A stretch of DNA of 64,000 nt from Bacteroidota bacterium. GTDB taxonomy: Bacteria > Bacteroidota > Bacteroidia > NS11-12g > UBA955. The position numbers and the translations under genes are program-made. Below, one piece after another: positions 44,691 to 52,939 of the stretch; positions within the stretch are counted from its first letter, which is position 1, and every line of letters starts with the position of its first letter. Where the stretch lies: assembly GCA_027488835.1 (NCBI GenBank), contig JAIYAW010000003.1:1-64000 (forward strand), in the 5' to 3' direction. Below the pieces are notes generated by a model, which was not told the origin of the DNA, did not search any database, and saw nothing but the letters and a program-made list of their open reading frames with translations.

Positions 44691-45892
44691 TATGCTAGGT
44701 TTTCAAACACAATCGCACAACCTTGGCCAACCCCAATACACATTGTTGCCAATCCATATTTTTTACCTGGGTGTTTGGCCATGTGGTGAATTAAGGTAGC
44801 AGAAATTCTGGTACCACTGGCGCCTAATGGATGTCCAATGGCAATACTTCCACCATTCAAATTTACTTTGGCTAAATCTACATTCAATAAATCGGCACTT
44901 GCCAATACTTGAGCAGCAAACGCCTCGTTTAATTCAAATACGTCAATATCGTTAGCTGTTAACCCAGCTTTCTTTAGTGCTTTTTCAGTAGCAGGAACTG
45001 GTCCAATTCCCATAATCGATGGATCTACACCCGCTGCACCGCAACTTACAATTCTGGCAATAGGTTTTAAATCAAATTGTTTCACCATACTTTCGCTAGC
45101 CAATATACAACAAGCGGCACCGTCGTTAATTCCAGAAGAGTTTCCGGCAGTAACTGATCCATTGTCTTTAAATGCTGGCTTCAAGGTGCTTAAAACATCA
45201 ACAGTACTTAATCTTGGATGTTCATCAATATGAAAGGAAGTAAACTGTCCTTTCTTTTGAGGGATCATGACCGGTACAATTTCATTTTCAAACAACAAAT
45301 GCTCTTGGGCGCTTTGCCATTTTAATTGTGATTGATAAGCGAATTCGTCCTGACGGTCTCTGGTAATGTTGTATTTTTCTGCTACATTTTCAGCAGTTTC
45401 GCCCATTGAATAAGGGTAGTATAGTTTTGATAATGTTTTGTTCGTAAATCGCCAACCAATTGTCGTGTCATGAATTTCAGGAGTTCTTGAAAATGCAGAT
45501 TCAGCTTTTGCCATTACAAAAGGGGCCCTGGTCATACTTTCTGTACCTCCCGCAATAATCAAATGAGCTTCACCACTTTTGATAGCCATATAGCCATTCA
45601 TCATGCTTTGTAAACCAGAAGCACAAAGTCTGTTTACTGTGTAACCAGGAACGCTGGTAGGAACACCTGCCAAAAGACTAGCCATTCTTGCTACGTTTCT
45701 ATTGTCTTCACCGGCTTGATTCGCTGCACCCAAAATAACCTCATCAATTTGGGTTAAGTCAATGCTTGGGTTTCTCTCAATAAGTGCTTTGATCACTGTT
45801 GCCGCCAAATCATCGGGGCGAACTGATGCCAATGCTCCACCAAATTTACCCACCGGGGTTCTAACAATATCTATCACGTAAACTGCGTTCAT
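44690..45892 (-). CDS. Thiolase, 3-oxoadipyl-CoA thiolase-like (PaaJ/PcaF type)
   Basis: A 400-residue thiolase with the nucleophile Cys90 in NRLCASGLQS, the catalytic His in GGSIAIGHPLGASG and the second Cys in TMCIGVGQG. The segments ANQAGEDNRNVARMA and HDTTIGWRF are characteristic of the beta-ketoadipyl-CoA/3-oxo-dehydrosuberyl-CoA thiolases rather than of acetoacetyl-CoA thiolases, so a role at the end of phenylacetate or protocatechuate breakdown is likely (inference). The -7 element TAACTTTG lies 4 bases before the ATG and an inverted repeat lies upstream. First gene of a two-gene unit with truA. Confidence 0.9.
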   Translation of the reverse strand: MNAVYVIDIVRTPVGKFGGALASVRPDDLAATVIKALIERNPSIDLTQIDEVILGAANQAGEDNRNVARMASLLAGVPTSVPGYTVNRLCASGLQSMMNGYMAIKSGEAHLIIAGGTESMTRAPFVMAKAESAFSRTPEIHDTTIGWRFTNKTLSKLYYPYSMGETAENVAEKYNITRDRQDEFAYQSQLKWQSAQEHLLFENEIVPVMIPQKKGQFTSFHIDEHPRLSTVDVLSTLKPAFKDNGSVTAGNSSGINDGAACCILASESMVKQFDLKPIARIVSCGAAGVDPSIMGIGPVPATEKALKKAGLTANDIDVFELNEAFAAQVLASADLLNVDLAKVNLNGGSIAIGHPLGASGTRISATLIHHMAKHPGKKYGLATMCIGVGQGCAIVFENLA

Positions 45893-45896
45893 TGTG

Positions 45897-45904
45897 CAAA
45901 GTTA
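45897..45904 (-). promoter_or_regulatory. -7 element TAACTTTG of the thiolase gene
   Basis: Perfect TAnnTTTG on the minus strand, 4 bases before the ATG at 45892. Confidence 0.6.
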
Positions 45905-45920
45905 CAAGATTATTTTATAA

Positions 45921-45950
45921 CATTGCCTTCAACAATCAACACAGGCAATG
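45921..45950. promoter_or_regulatory. 8-bp inverted repeat upstream of the thiolase promoter
   Basis: CATTGCCT (45921-45928) and AGGCAATG (45943-45950) are perfect complements separated by 14 bases. They cover about 17-46 bases upstream of the thiolase -7 element and lie 75 bases before the divergent DUF3298 gene. The arrangement is that of a dimeric-regulator operator. Confidence 0.45.
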
Positions 45951-46025
45951 GCATTTTTATCGAACATTCTATTTTTTAAGGATATTTTTTTATTTTATTA
46001 GAAATAAAATGCGAATTTTGAGTCT

Positions 46026-46895
46026 ATGTCCCTCATGAAAAAAATAAACTGCCTTTTTGTTTTTCTTTTTTGTTCAAGTTTGCTAGGTCAAAACGTTAAA
46101 ATAGTTTTGAAGGATACTTTTAAATATAGAGATTTTGTATTTTTCAATAAGGTTTATTCTTATGAAAATAGTGAATTCGCAAACAAAAGAAAAACTGATA
46201 TTTTAAAGAGTTTAAACAAGGAAAATGAGGATTTTTATTGGGGAGATACAATGAGAAGTCATCTCGAAATTGCTGATTTATTCGTGGCTGGTCCGTTTGA
46301 TTTTGTTTTGAAAACATCCCTCGATCAAATAAAAAAAACAATCTACCAGCTAACAGATGGCGATTTGGTAAATAATTACAATGAGAATTTTAGTGGCTAT
46401 TGTAAAGAAATTGTTGATACGGCTGCAACCTATGGTTTCATAGAGCATGAACAAACGGTTTCTGTAACCAATGTGTTTTTTGACATCATTACAATTGGAA
46501 ATTTTTCTTACGGATTTTCAGGTGGTGCCCATCCCAATCATTGGCATAACCATTTTTTAATTGATTTAACCGATGGCCGATTGTTAACTTTTACCGATGT
46601 GTTTCAATCGAGTAAGGAAAATCAGTTAAAAAGTTTGTTGAGTTCGAAATTCAATACCGATTATGGGAAAGATAACTTATTGGATCAATTTGAAATTGCA
46701 GATAATTTTTCAGTTGATAAAAATGGGATTCATTTTTTATATAATCCCTATGAAATTACACCTTATGCTCTTGGAGATCCAGAAATTACAATCAGCTTTA
46801 CTCAGGCATTGCCGTTTTTAACGCCCTATTTCAAATCAAAAGTATTGCAGCATTTAAAAACGGGGAAACCTTCTGTCAAAAAGAAAAAATCATGA
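46026..46895 (+). CDS. DUF3298 (RsiV-like) domain-containing exported protein
   Basis: A 289-residue protein with a signal peptide (to SLLGQ, about 22). The C-terminal DUF3298 domain (about 160-275) shows the hallmark FSGGAHPNHWHNHFLIDL, DGRLLTFTDVF and GIHFLYNPYEITPYALG. Its relatives include the lysozyme-binding anti-sigma factor RsiV and PdaC-type envelope proteins, so a periplasmic ligand-binding role is possible, but no sigma factor is adjacent. It ends in a Lys-rich tail. An ATG three codons later (46035) is also possible. A near-consensus -7 (GAATTTTG) ends 5 bases before the first ATG. Confidence 0.8.
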   Translation: MSLMKKINCLFVFLFCSSLLGQNVKIVLKDTFKYRDFVFFNKVYSYENSEFANKRKTDILKSLNKENEDFYWGDTMRSHLEIADLFVAGPFDFVLKTSLDQIKKTIYQLTDGDLVNNYNENFSGYCKEIVDTAATYGFIEHEQTVSVTNVFFDIITIGNFSYGFSGGAHPNHWHNHFLIDLTDGRLLTFTDVFQSSKENQLKSLLSSKFNTDYGKDNLLDQFEIADNFSVDKNGIHFLYNPYEITPYALGDPEITISFTQALPFLTPYFKSKVLQHLKTGKPSVKKKKS

Positions 46896-46966
46896 AAACC
46901 GGGCACAATCAGACGTAGTGAGTTTGTTTGATCGCTTAGAGATTTATTTTGTTTTCATTATATTCG

Positions 46967-46974
46967 TATCTTTG
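46967..46974 (+). promoter_or_regulatory. -7 element TATCTTTG of the small membrane protein gene
   Basis: Perfect TAnnTTTG, 7 bases before the ATG at 46982. Confidence 0.55.
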
Positions 46975-46981
46975 GAAAGCC

Positions 46982-47491
46982 ATGAAGAGGAAGTTGTACA
47001 AGATTAGTTGTGTATTGTTGTCGGCCTTACTTCCTTTATTAATGGTTGCTGAATTGATTGGTATTCAAATTCAAAAGAAAAATTTCAAACAACAACTTAT
47101 TTTGCACTCTCCTGCACTTTACAAGTATCAAGAAACTCTTTTCGTTTCAAATAAGGACTACGCAAATCAACATGTTGGCGATGAAATTTCATTGAATGAC
47201 AATATGTATGATATTATTTCAATTGAAAAACGTTCCGATGGTTATTATTTTATAGTATTCAATGATACCTTAGATAAAAAGCTTGAATCGCTGCTTAGTC
47301 AACATTCAAACGCGAATCATCCATCAAAAAAATCGAACAAAAAATCAATTCAGAATATTCAACTATTTGTTGAATTATTCTCGGGTTTTGAATATCAATT
47401 GAAGGAATGTATCTCATCTTTCAAATTTTCACATTCACGTTTAACAAAGGGTTTCAAATCAAACCCATTTTTGCCCCCAAAAGCTTGTTGA
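46982..47491 (+). CDS. Small membrane-anchored protein of unknown function upstream of a TonB receptor
   Basis: A 169-residue protein I do not recognise. A single N-terminal hydrophobic helix (about 8-27, ISCVLLSALLPLLMVAELIG) is followed by a soluble region. This has a short beta-rich part (DEISLNDNMYDIISIEKRSDGYYFIVFND, about 65-95) and a polar linker (HSNANHPSKKSNKKS). The end is PPKAC with the protein's last Cys at the C terminus. The ATG at 46982 is supported by the -7 element 7 bases upstream. It lies 113 bases before the TonB receptor, so a shared role in uptake is a guess from context only. Confidence 0.65.
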   Translation: MKRKLYKISCVLLSALLPLLMVAELIGIQIQKKNFKQQLILHSPALYKYQETLFVSNKDYANQHVGDEISLNDNMYDIISIEKRSDGYYFIVFNDTLDKKLESLLSQHSNANHPSKKSNKKSIQNIQLFVELFSGFEYQLKECISSFKFSHSRLTKGFKSNPFLPPKAC

Positions 47492-47604
47492 TTTTCTTAT
47501 GTAGAATGAAAAATAGGTGCTTTTTTAGGCATTTGTTTTTGTGTAATTAACAGAATTAAGGGATTTGGGACACCCGATTGTTCCTCTAAAGCAAAATTGA
47601 ATAT

Positions 47605-49800
47605 ATGAAAAAAACGATTCTTGTATTGGGGTTGATGACCCTGATAAATATGCAATTAAAGGCTCAAATAATAGATACAAGTGATGTTGAATCATTTGAC
47701 GAAATTTTAGTATCAGCTCAACGATTTGAGCAGAAAAGAAGAGATTCGCCGAGGCAAATAGAGGTATTGAGTTCCAAAAGATTGTTGGAACTTCAGCCTG
47801 CAACGCTAGGCGATGCACTCATTAACAGCGGTAAAGTCTTTGTTCAGAAAAGCCAAATGGGCGGTAGTAGTCCTGTTCTGAGGGGCTTTGAAGCAAGCAG
47901 GGTGCTCATGGTTGTTGATGGGGTTAGGATGAACAATGCAACATACAGGGCGGGTCATATCCAAGATATAATTACCATTGATCCATTTATTTTGGATAAA
48001 ATGGAGGTGAATTTCGGTTCTGGCTCAACTTTGTTTGGTTCTGATGCACTCGGTGGTGTTTTATATTTTAAAACGAAAGAGGCAACCTTGGGTACTAAGA
48101 AAATTAGTCCTTACGCAAATTTACGCTACCTAAGTGCAAACGACGGTGTTGTATTCAACGGAGGAATTCAAGTTCAACTTCCAAAGATTGGTTTGATTTT
48201 GAACGCAACTTCTTCGAATTTTGGCGACTTAAGAATGGGTAAAAATAGCTATTATAGGGGGGATTCAAATTTTGGATTAATGCCAAAATATGTAACACAA
48301 ATGAACAATAAAGACACTGTAATTAACAATGCTGATCCATATGTACAAAAGGGTACGGGATATAAACAGCTCGATTTATTCGGGAAATTAACCATTAAAA
48401 CTGGTCGTTTTTTACATACGTTGAATTTTCAAAAATCATCGAGTGATTTGATTCCGAGATATGACAGAATCAATGAAAACAATAATGGTGTTTTTTCTTA
48501 TGGTAGATGGGATTACACTCCACAAAATAGAGATTATCTTTCGTATCAGTTGAAATTTGGCTCAGAAAAACACTCAAATCGACTTACATTGGCTCAACAA
48601 AATACGGAAGTTGGCAGAGTAACTCGGAACTTTGGTTCAATAATAGAAAGAACTCAGTTAGACAAAGTGAAAATGAATACGATTAACTTTGATAGGCATG
48701 ATATTTTTGGAAATTTTACATTGAACTCAGGAATTGAATACTTAACAAATGATATAATCAGCAATGGAATCAATAAGAAAATCACAGACAATTCTGTAAC
48801 ATCAACCAAGGCAAGATATTCTGATTCCGGAGCGCATACAAAGTCATGGGGTATTTTTACTCAGGGTATCTATAATTTCAAATCATCGGGTACGGTAATA
48901 CAAGGAGGATTAAGAATCACAGGGTATGATTTGGTTGCGAATTTCTCAAGAACCAATCCTTGGAAATTGCCATACACAAGTATTCAATTTTCAAATGTTG
49001 CACCTAGTTTTGATTTGGGCATCACTCAAATGGTGTCTGAACATTTAATGGTGAAAGGAAGCGTAAATCAAGCTTTTAGAAATCCCAATGTTGATGATAT
49101 GACAAAGGTATTTGATTCTAAAAAAGGTGTTAAATTATTGGTTCCTAATGATCGATTACAACCTGAAATTAGCATCAGTATAGATTTAGGGCTAGCTTAT
49201 ACGTTATCAAATAAATTTATGTTTGAAGCAGGAATTTTCAATTCAAATGTATCTAATTTGTTGTTAGATCAAAAGGGAAGTTGGGATGGCAAAGATTCAA
49301 TGATTTATGATGGGGTAAATACTCCCGTTTACCAAGTAACGAATGTTGCATTAGCGAATATTTCTGGTGCGTATTTTAATTTTAAATCTAGGTTATATAA
49401 AGAACTTTGGATGAATGCTTCAGCAACTACAACAAGCGGCACTTACCAAAAAGGTATAGATAGTTTGGCTCAGCCTTTAGATCATATTCCTCCGTTTTAT
49501 GGTCAAGTTTCATTGAGATGGAACGGTAAATCTTGGTTTACTGAAGCCCAGATCTTATTCAATGGCAAAAAAGAAGCTAGGGATTATTCAAATAGTGGAG
49601 AAGATAATGCCGATAAAAATCCACCTATGGGAAATCCTGCTTGGCAAATTTATAATTTGCGCGGTGGTTTCTCTCATAAAAGTGGACTTTCAGTTCAATT
49701 TGCTTTAGAGAACTTGTTGGATTTAAGATACCGCTATTTTGCCTCGGGAGTTACAGCCAGTGGAAGAAGTTTGAGTTGTACTTTGTCTTATAAATTTTAA
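47605..49800 (+). CDS. TonB-dependent outer-membrane receptor, heme/hemoglobin type
   Basis: A 731-residue protein. A signal peptide (1-21) is followed by a plug domain (about 28-160) with GGSSPVLRGFEASRVLMVVDGVRMNN and GSGSTLFGSDALGGVLYF, then a 22-strand-type barrel ending in the aromatic strand LSCTLSYKF. The plug sequence is closest to the hemoglobin/transferrin/lactoferrin receptor group, so heme or iron-protein uptake is likely, but a cobalamin or metal ligand cannot be excluded. There is no carboxypeptidase-like N-terminal domain of the SusC type and no SusD partner. Confidence 0.88.
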   Translation: MKKTILVLGLMTLINMQLKAQIIDTSDVESFDEILVSAQRFEQKRRDSPRQIEVLSSKRLLELQPATLGDALINSGKVFVQKSQMGGSSPVLRGFEASRVLMVVDGVRMNNATYRAGHIQDIITIDPFILDKMEVNFGSGSTLFGSDALGGVLYFKTKEATLGTKKISPYANLRYLSANDGVVFNGGIQVQLPKIGLILNATSSNFGDLRMGKNSYYRGDSNFGLMPKYVTQMNNKDTVINNADPYVQKGTGYKQLDLFGKLTIKTGRFLHTLNFQKSSSDLIPRYDRINENNNGVFSYGRWDYTPQNRDYLSYQLKFGSEKHSNRLTLAQQNTEVGRVTRNFGSIIERTQLDKVKMNTINFDRHDIFGNFTLNSGIEYLTNDIISNGINKKITDNSVTSTKARYSDSGAHTKSWGIFTQGIYNFKSSGTVIQGGLRITGYDLVANFSRTNPWKLPYTSIQFSNVAPSFDLGITQMVSEHLMVKGSVNQAFRNPNVDDMTKVFDSKKGVKLLVPNDRLQPEISISIDLGLAYTLSNKFMFEAGIFNSNVSNLLLDQKGSWDGKDSMIYDGVNTPVYQVTNVALANISGAYFNFKSRLYKELWMNASATTTSGTYQKGIDSLAQPLDHIPPFYGQVSLRWNGKSWFTEAQILFNGKKEARDYSNSGEDNADKNPPMGNPAWQIYNLRGGFSHKSGLSVQFALENLLDLRYRYFASGVTASGRSLSCTLSYKF

Positions 49801-49814
49801 TGAATTAATTTTCG

Positions 49815-49822
49815 TATTTTTG
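49815..49822 (+). promoter_or_regulatory. -7 element TATTTTTG of yebC
   Basis: Perfect TAnnTTTG, 7 bases before the ATG at 49830. Confidence 0.6.
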
Positions 49823-49829
49823 CACCTTT

Positions 49830-50546
49830 ATGGGACGTATTTTCGAGAAAAGAAAGCACAAAATGTTTGCCCGATTCGATAGAATGGCAAAACAATTTAC
49901 CAAGCTTGGAAAAGAAATTGCCATTGCTGTTAGGCTGTCGGGAGAAAATCCTGACAACAATCCGCGTTTGCGTTTGGCTATGCAAAATGCCAAAAACGTG
50001 AACATGCCAAAAGATAGGGTAGATGCAGCAATCAAAAGAGCAAGTAGCAAAGCTGAAGGCAATTATGAAGAGGTTCGTTACGAAGGGTATGGTCCTCATG
50101 CTGTTGCAATTTTGGTTGAAACAGCCACAGATAATACCACGAGAACCGTAGCAAACATTCGTATGCATTTCAACAAGGGTGGTGGAACTATGGGCAAAAC
50201 AGGTTCTTTGGATTTTATGTTTTCTCGTAAAGGGGTATTTAAAATAGACATTGCAAAATTAGCAGGCAGAGATCTTGAAGAATTTGAATTTGAATTGATT
50301 GATTGTGGAATTGAAGATTTTGCAATTGATGAAGATGTTGTTTACATCTATACATCTTTTACCGATTTTGGATTAATGCAAAAAGGATTGGAAGATTTGA
50401 AAATAGAAATTGCTAATGCAGAGTTGCAATACATTCCAAGCACATTCGTTGACTTACCTGAAGATCAAGCCAAAGAGGTTTTAGACCTAATTGAGCGTTT
50501 GGAAGGCGACGATGACGTTCAGAACGTATATCACAACTTACAATAA
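49830..50546 (+). CDS. yebC: YebC/PmpR family regulatory/translation factor
   Basis: A 238-residue cytosolic protein of normal length. It has the N-terminal MGRIFEKRKHKMFARFDRMAKQF variant seen in Bacteroidota, then FTKLGKEIAIAVR, NVNMPKDRVDAAIKRA and GGTMGKTGSLDFMF. The family binds DNA or helps ribosomes at proline stretches, depending on the lineage. It has its own promoter and a terminator shared with the convergent DUF1573 gene. Confidence 0.95.
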   Translation: MGRIFEKRKHKMFARFDRMAKQFTKLGKEIAIAVRLSGENPDNNPRLRLAMQNAKNVNMPKDRVDAAIKRASSKAEGNYEEVRYEGYGPHAVAILVETATDNTTRTVANIRMHFNKGGGTMGKTGSLDFMFSRKGVFKIDIAKLAGRDLEEFEFELIDCGIEDFAIDEDVVYIYTSFTDFGLMQKGLEDLKIEIANAELQYIPSTFVDLPEDQAKEVLDLIERLEGDDDVQNVYHNLQ

Positions 50547-50566
50547 ATAATCGTTTAATTAAGCAA

Positions 50567-50601
50567 TAAAAAAAGACCATCAATTTTGATGGTCTTTTTT
50601 G
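50567..50601. terminator. Bidirectional terminator between yebC and the DUF1573 gene
   Basis: A stem AAAAGACCATCAA/TTGATGGTCTTTT (50571-50598) with an A-rich 5' flank and a T-rich 3' flank, which suits both converging genes. Confidence 0.88.
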
Positions 50602-50618
50602 TTTAATTGGAATTAAAA

Positions 50619-51791
50619 TCAATCGCATGTTGGACACTTCAAAGAAAATTTCTCTTGAAATTTAGCCTTAACATAAATGTATTTTGAGGGATTTATTGGG
50701 TCGTTGGTAACGATTTCGCAACCGATTGTTTTTGATCCATTTTTTGTTACCGTATCAAAAATTGCTTCCAAGGTTAATGTTTCTCCTGGGGCAATTGTTT
50801 TTTTGTGGTCTTTAAATCGCAAGCAAGGACAATCGGGCATGATTTGCTTGATTACCAAATCTTTTTTACCGTTGTTTTTGATATCAAAATTGCAAAAAAG
50901 AAAACCACCAGATGTTTGAGGTCCAAAATCATGCATTGGTTTAACAATTTCAATTTTAGGTTGTTTGGCTAATTCTTTTGCTGAATATTTGGGGAAATAC
51001 TGACTTCTTTTATATGTGATGCTTAAGCCCATTGCCGGTAGCGCAACATTGTCTGAAAATATAGGAACTTGAAATGCGCCAAAGCCATATCCTGGTGCTT
51101 TTTTACCGTCAATAACAACCTTGATTTTCGCAAATTCGTTTGGTTCTAGAGAAGTAGGGAAATCTAAAACTTTGCAATAAGGGGGTAAATCGTCTGGATT
51201 AATGGGAGTGAAGTTGGTTGTGTATAATGTAGTATTTGTAAGCTTGATATATTGTGAATCTAAACCATTATCGTACAAGGGTTCGAAAATTACTGCTCCT
51301 TTTTCAAATACCAAACTACCAATGGTTTGGGGCGTAGCGGCGCCTATAAAAGTAGATTTCGGTCGGATCACATTTCCCTCAATATCTAAATATACGAATG
51401 GAGTTTTTGGCACATTGGTGTATACTGTAACTGTTTTGTGAAATTGCCCTAAATGGTTGGAGGTTTCGTAGCGAGTTTCAATATATCCTTTTCCCCCAGG
51501 AGGAATAGAATCGAGGGTCCATGAGGGACTGGTGCAACCGCAGGAAGATTCAACTTTATTTATAAAAAGTGGCGCGTCGCCAGTATTTGTAAAAGAAAAA
51601 CGATAAGATGCAAATTTCATGGATTCATCGAGTTCTCCATAGTTATGTTTTTTAGTATCAAATGAAATATCTGCACCTAATTTAATTTTGGGGACAGGCG
51701 TCTTTTTTGTTTGAGCAGTAAGAGTGATCGAGCACAAGGTAAAAAGGATAAACAGAGATTTTTTTAATAGGTTGTTTGGGGAGTTATTCAT
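50619..51791 (-). CDS. Exported DUF1573 domain protein (two domains)
   Basis: A 390-residue protein with a signal peptide (about 1-26, ending LTAQ). It has two immunoglobulin-like DUF1573 units, one near 40-130 with VESSCGCTSPSW and one near 285-380 with IMPDCPCLRF. The middle (140-280) is another beta region. The C terminus ends KCPTCD. Paired cysteines in each unit suggest disulfides or metal/heme binding. Function unknown; such proteins are periplasmic or surface-associated in Bacteroidota. It converges on yebC. Confidence 0.85.
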   Translation of the reverse strand: MNNSPNNLLKKSLFILFTLCSITLTAQTKKTPVPKIKLGADISFDTKKHNYGELDESMKFASYRFSFTNTGDAPLFINKVESSCGCTSPSWTLDSIPPGGKGYIETRYETSNHLGQFHKTVTVYTNVPKTPFVYLDIEGNVIRPKSTFIGAATPQTIGSLVFEKGAVIFEPLYDNGLDSQYIKLTNTTLYTTNFTPINPDDLPPYCKVLDFPTSLEPNEFAKIKVVIDGKKAPGYGFGAFQVPIFSDNVALPAMGLSITYKRSQYFPKYSAKELAKQPKIEIVKPMHDFGPQTSGGFLFCNFDIKNNGKKDLVIKQIMPDCPCLRFKDHKKTIAPGETLTLEAIFDTVTKNGSKTIGCEIVTNDPINPSKYIYVKAKFQEKFSLKCPTCD

Positions 51792-52007
51792 AGGACATGT
51801 GATGTGTTTACAAAAGACGTAAAAATTGTGGAAATGGTTGCATAAAATGCGTTGTTTTTTTACGACACCTTTACTAATGGTATCAAAAATGTGGGTAAAG
51901 TAGATAATTTGAAAAGAAAGGTGGGCTTAGGCAGTGCGTGCAAACTCTTTATTCACGGGGCAGAAGCATCAAATATGATATTTTTTTACTTTTTTTTCTA
52001 GTATGTG

Positions 52008-52038
52008 TTGATTTTAAGAAATAAAAGCGTTAATTTTG
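52008..52038 (+). promoter_or_regulatory. Promoter of the ribosomal superoperon (TTG-N20-TAATTTTG)
   Basis: A -33 TTG (52008-52010) and a perfect -7 TAATTTTG (52031-52038) are 20 bases apart, 21 bases before the rpsL ATG. The 268-base gap after the DUF1573 start (51792-52059) otherwise holds only a weak CTTTAC/GTAAAG inverted repeat. Confidence 0.75.
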
Positions 52039-52059
52039 CCGTCCTTTTTGGGAAAAAAT

Positions 52060-52437
52060 ATGCCTACTATTCAACAGTTAATTAGAAAGGGTCGTCAGGA
52101 GATTACCGTTAAGAGTAAGTCTCCAGCACTAGATTCTTGTCCACAGCGTAGAGGAGTTTGTACTCGTGTATATACTACAACACCGAAGAAGCCAAACTCG
52201 GCTTTACGTAAGGTTGCACGTGTTCGTTTGACAAATGGAAAAGAGGTGAATGCCTACATTCCAGGAGAAGGACACAACTTGCAAGAACACAGTATTGTAT
52301 TGGTACGTGGCGGCAGAGTAAAAGATTTACCTGGTGTACGTTATCACATTGTAAGAGGAGCATTAGATACTGCCGGTGTTGAGGGAAGAAATCAACGTCG
52401 CAGTAAATACGGAACCAAGAAGCCTAAGAAAAAATAA
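52060..52437 (+). CDS. rpsL: 30S ribosomal protein S12
   Basis: A 125-residue protein of family length. It carries [11 protein letters not shown] with Lys43 and [15 protein letters not shown] with Lys88, the wild-type streptomycin-sensitive residues. It sits at the decoding centre. The start [11 protein letters not shown] at 52060 is used; an in-frame TTG 24 bases upstream overlaps the promoter. First gene of the str part of the operon. Confidence 0.98.
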   Translation: MPTIQQLIRKGRQEITVKSKSPALDSCPQRRGVCTRVYTTTPKKPNSALRKVARVRLTNGKEVNAYIPGEGHNLQEHSIVLVRGGRVKDLPGVRYHIVRGALDTAGVEGRNQRRSKYGTKKPKKK

Positions 52438-52450
52438 TTGATTTAAGGAC

Positions 52451-52921
52451 ATGAGAAAGTCGCGCGCTAAAAAACGCATATTGCTACCAGATCCAAAATT
52501 TAACGAAATTTTGGTAACCCGTTTCGTAAACGGAATGATGTACGATGGTAAAAAATCTGTTGCATTGAACATTTTTTATGATGCAATTGACATTGTAGAA
52601 AAGAAATTAACAGAAGAACCAGGTATTGAATCTTGGAAGAAGGCTTTAAACAACGTAATGCCTGCTGTAGAAGTAAAGGCACGTCGTGTTGGAGGTTCTA
52701 CATTCCAAATCCCTACTGAAGTTCCACAGAGAAGAAAAGTCGCTATGGGAATGAAGTGGATGATTGGTTACGCTAGAAAAAGAAATGAAAAATCGATGGC
52801 TGAGAAATTGGCTGGTGAAATCGTAGCAGCTGCAAAAAATGAAGGTTCTTCAGTTAAGAAAAAAGAAGATACCCACAAAATGGCTGAAGCAAACAAAGCA
52901 TTCTCGCATTTTAGAGCATAA
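52451..52921 (+). CDS. rpsG: 30S ribosomal protein S7
   Basis: A 156-residue protein starting MRKSRAKKR, with VTRFVNGMMYDGKK, PAVEVKARRVGGSTFQIP and RKRNEKSMAEKLAGEI. It nucleates assembly of the 30S head on 16S rRNA. It lies 13 bases after rpsL and 18 before fusA. Confidence 0.98.
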   Translation: MRKSRAKKRILLPDPKFNEILVTRFVNGMMYDGKKSVALNIFYDAIDIVEKKLTEEPGIESWKKALNNVMPAVEVKARRVGGSTFQIPTEVPQRRKVAMGMKWMIGYARKRNEKSMAEKLAGEIVAAAKNEGSSVKKKEDTHKMAEANKAFSHFRA

Positions 52922-52939
52922 CCTTATACAAAAACGAAA

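Noticed and set aside
51840-51907. Attenuator or terminator between DUF1573 and rpsL
   Set aside because: Only a 6-bp CTTTAC/GTAAAG pairing with a long loop and no T-run; too weak to call.
52036-52059. Upstream TTG start for rpsL
   Set aside because: The extra eight residues are outside the S12 family and start inside the -7 promoter element.
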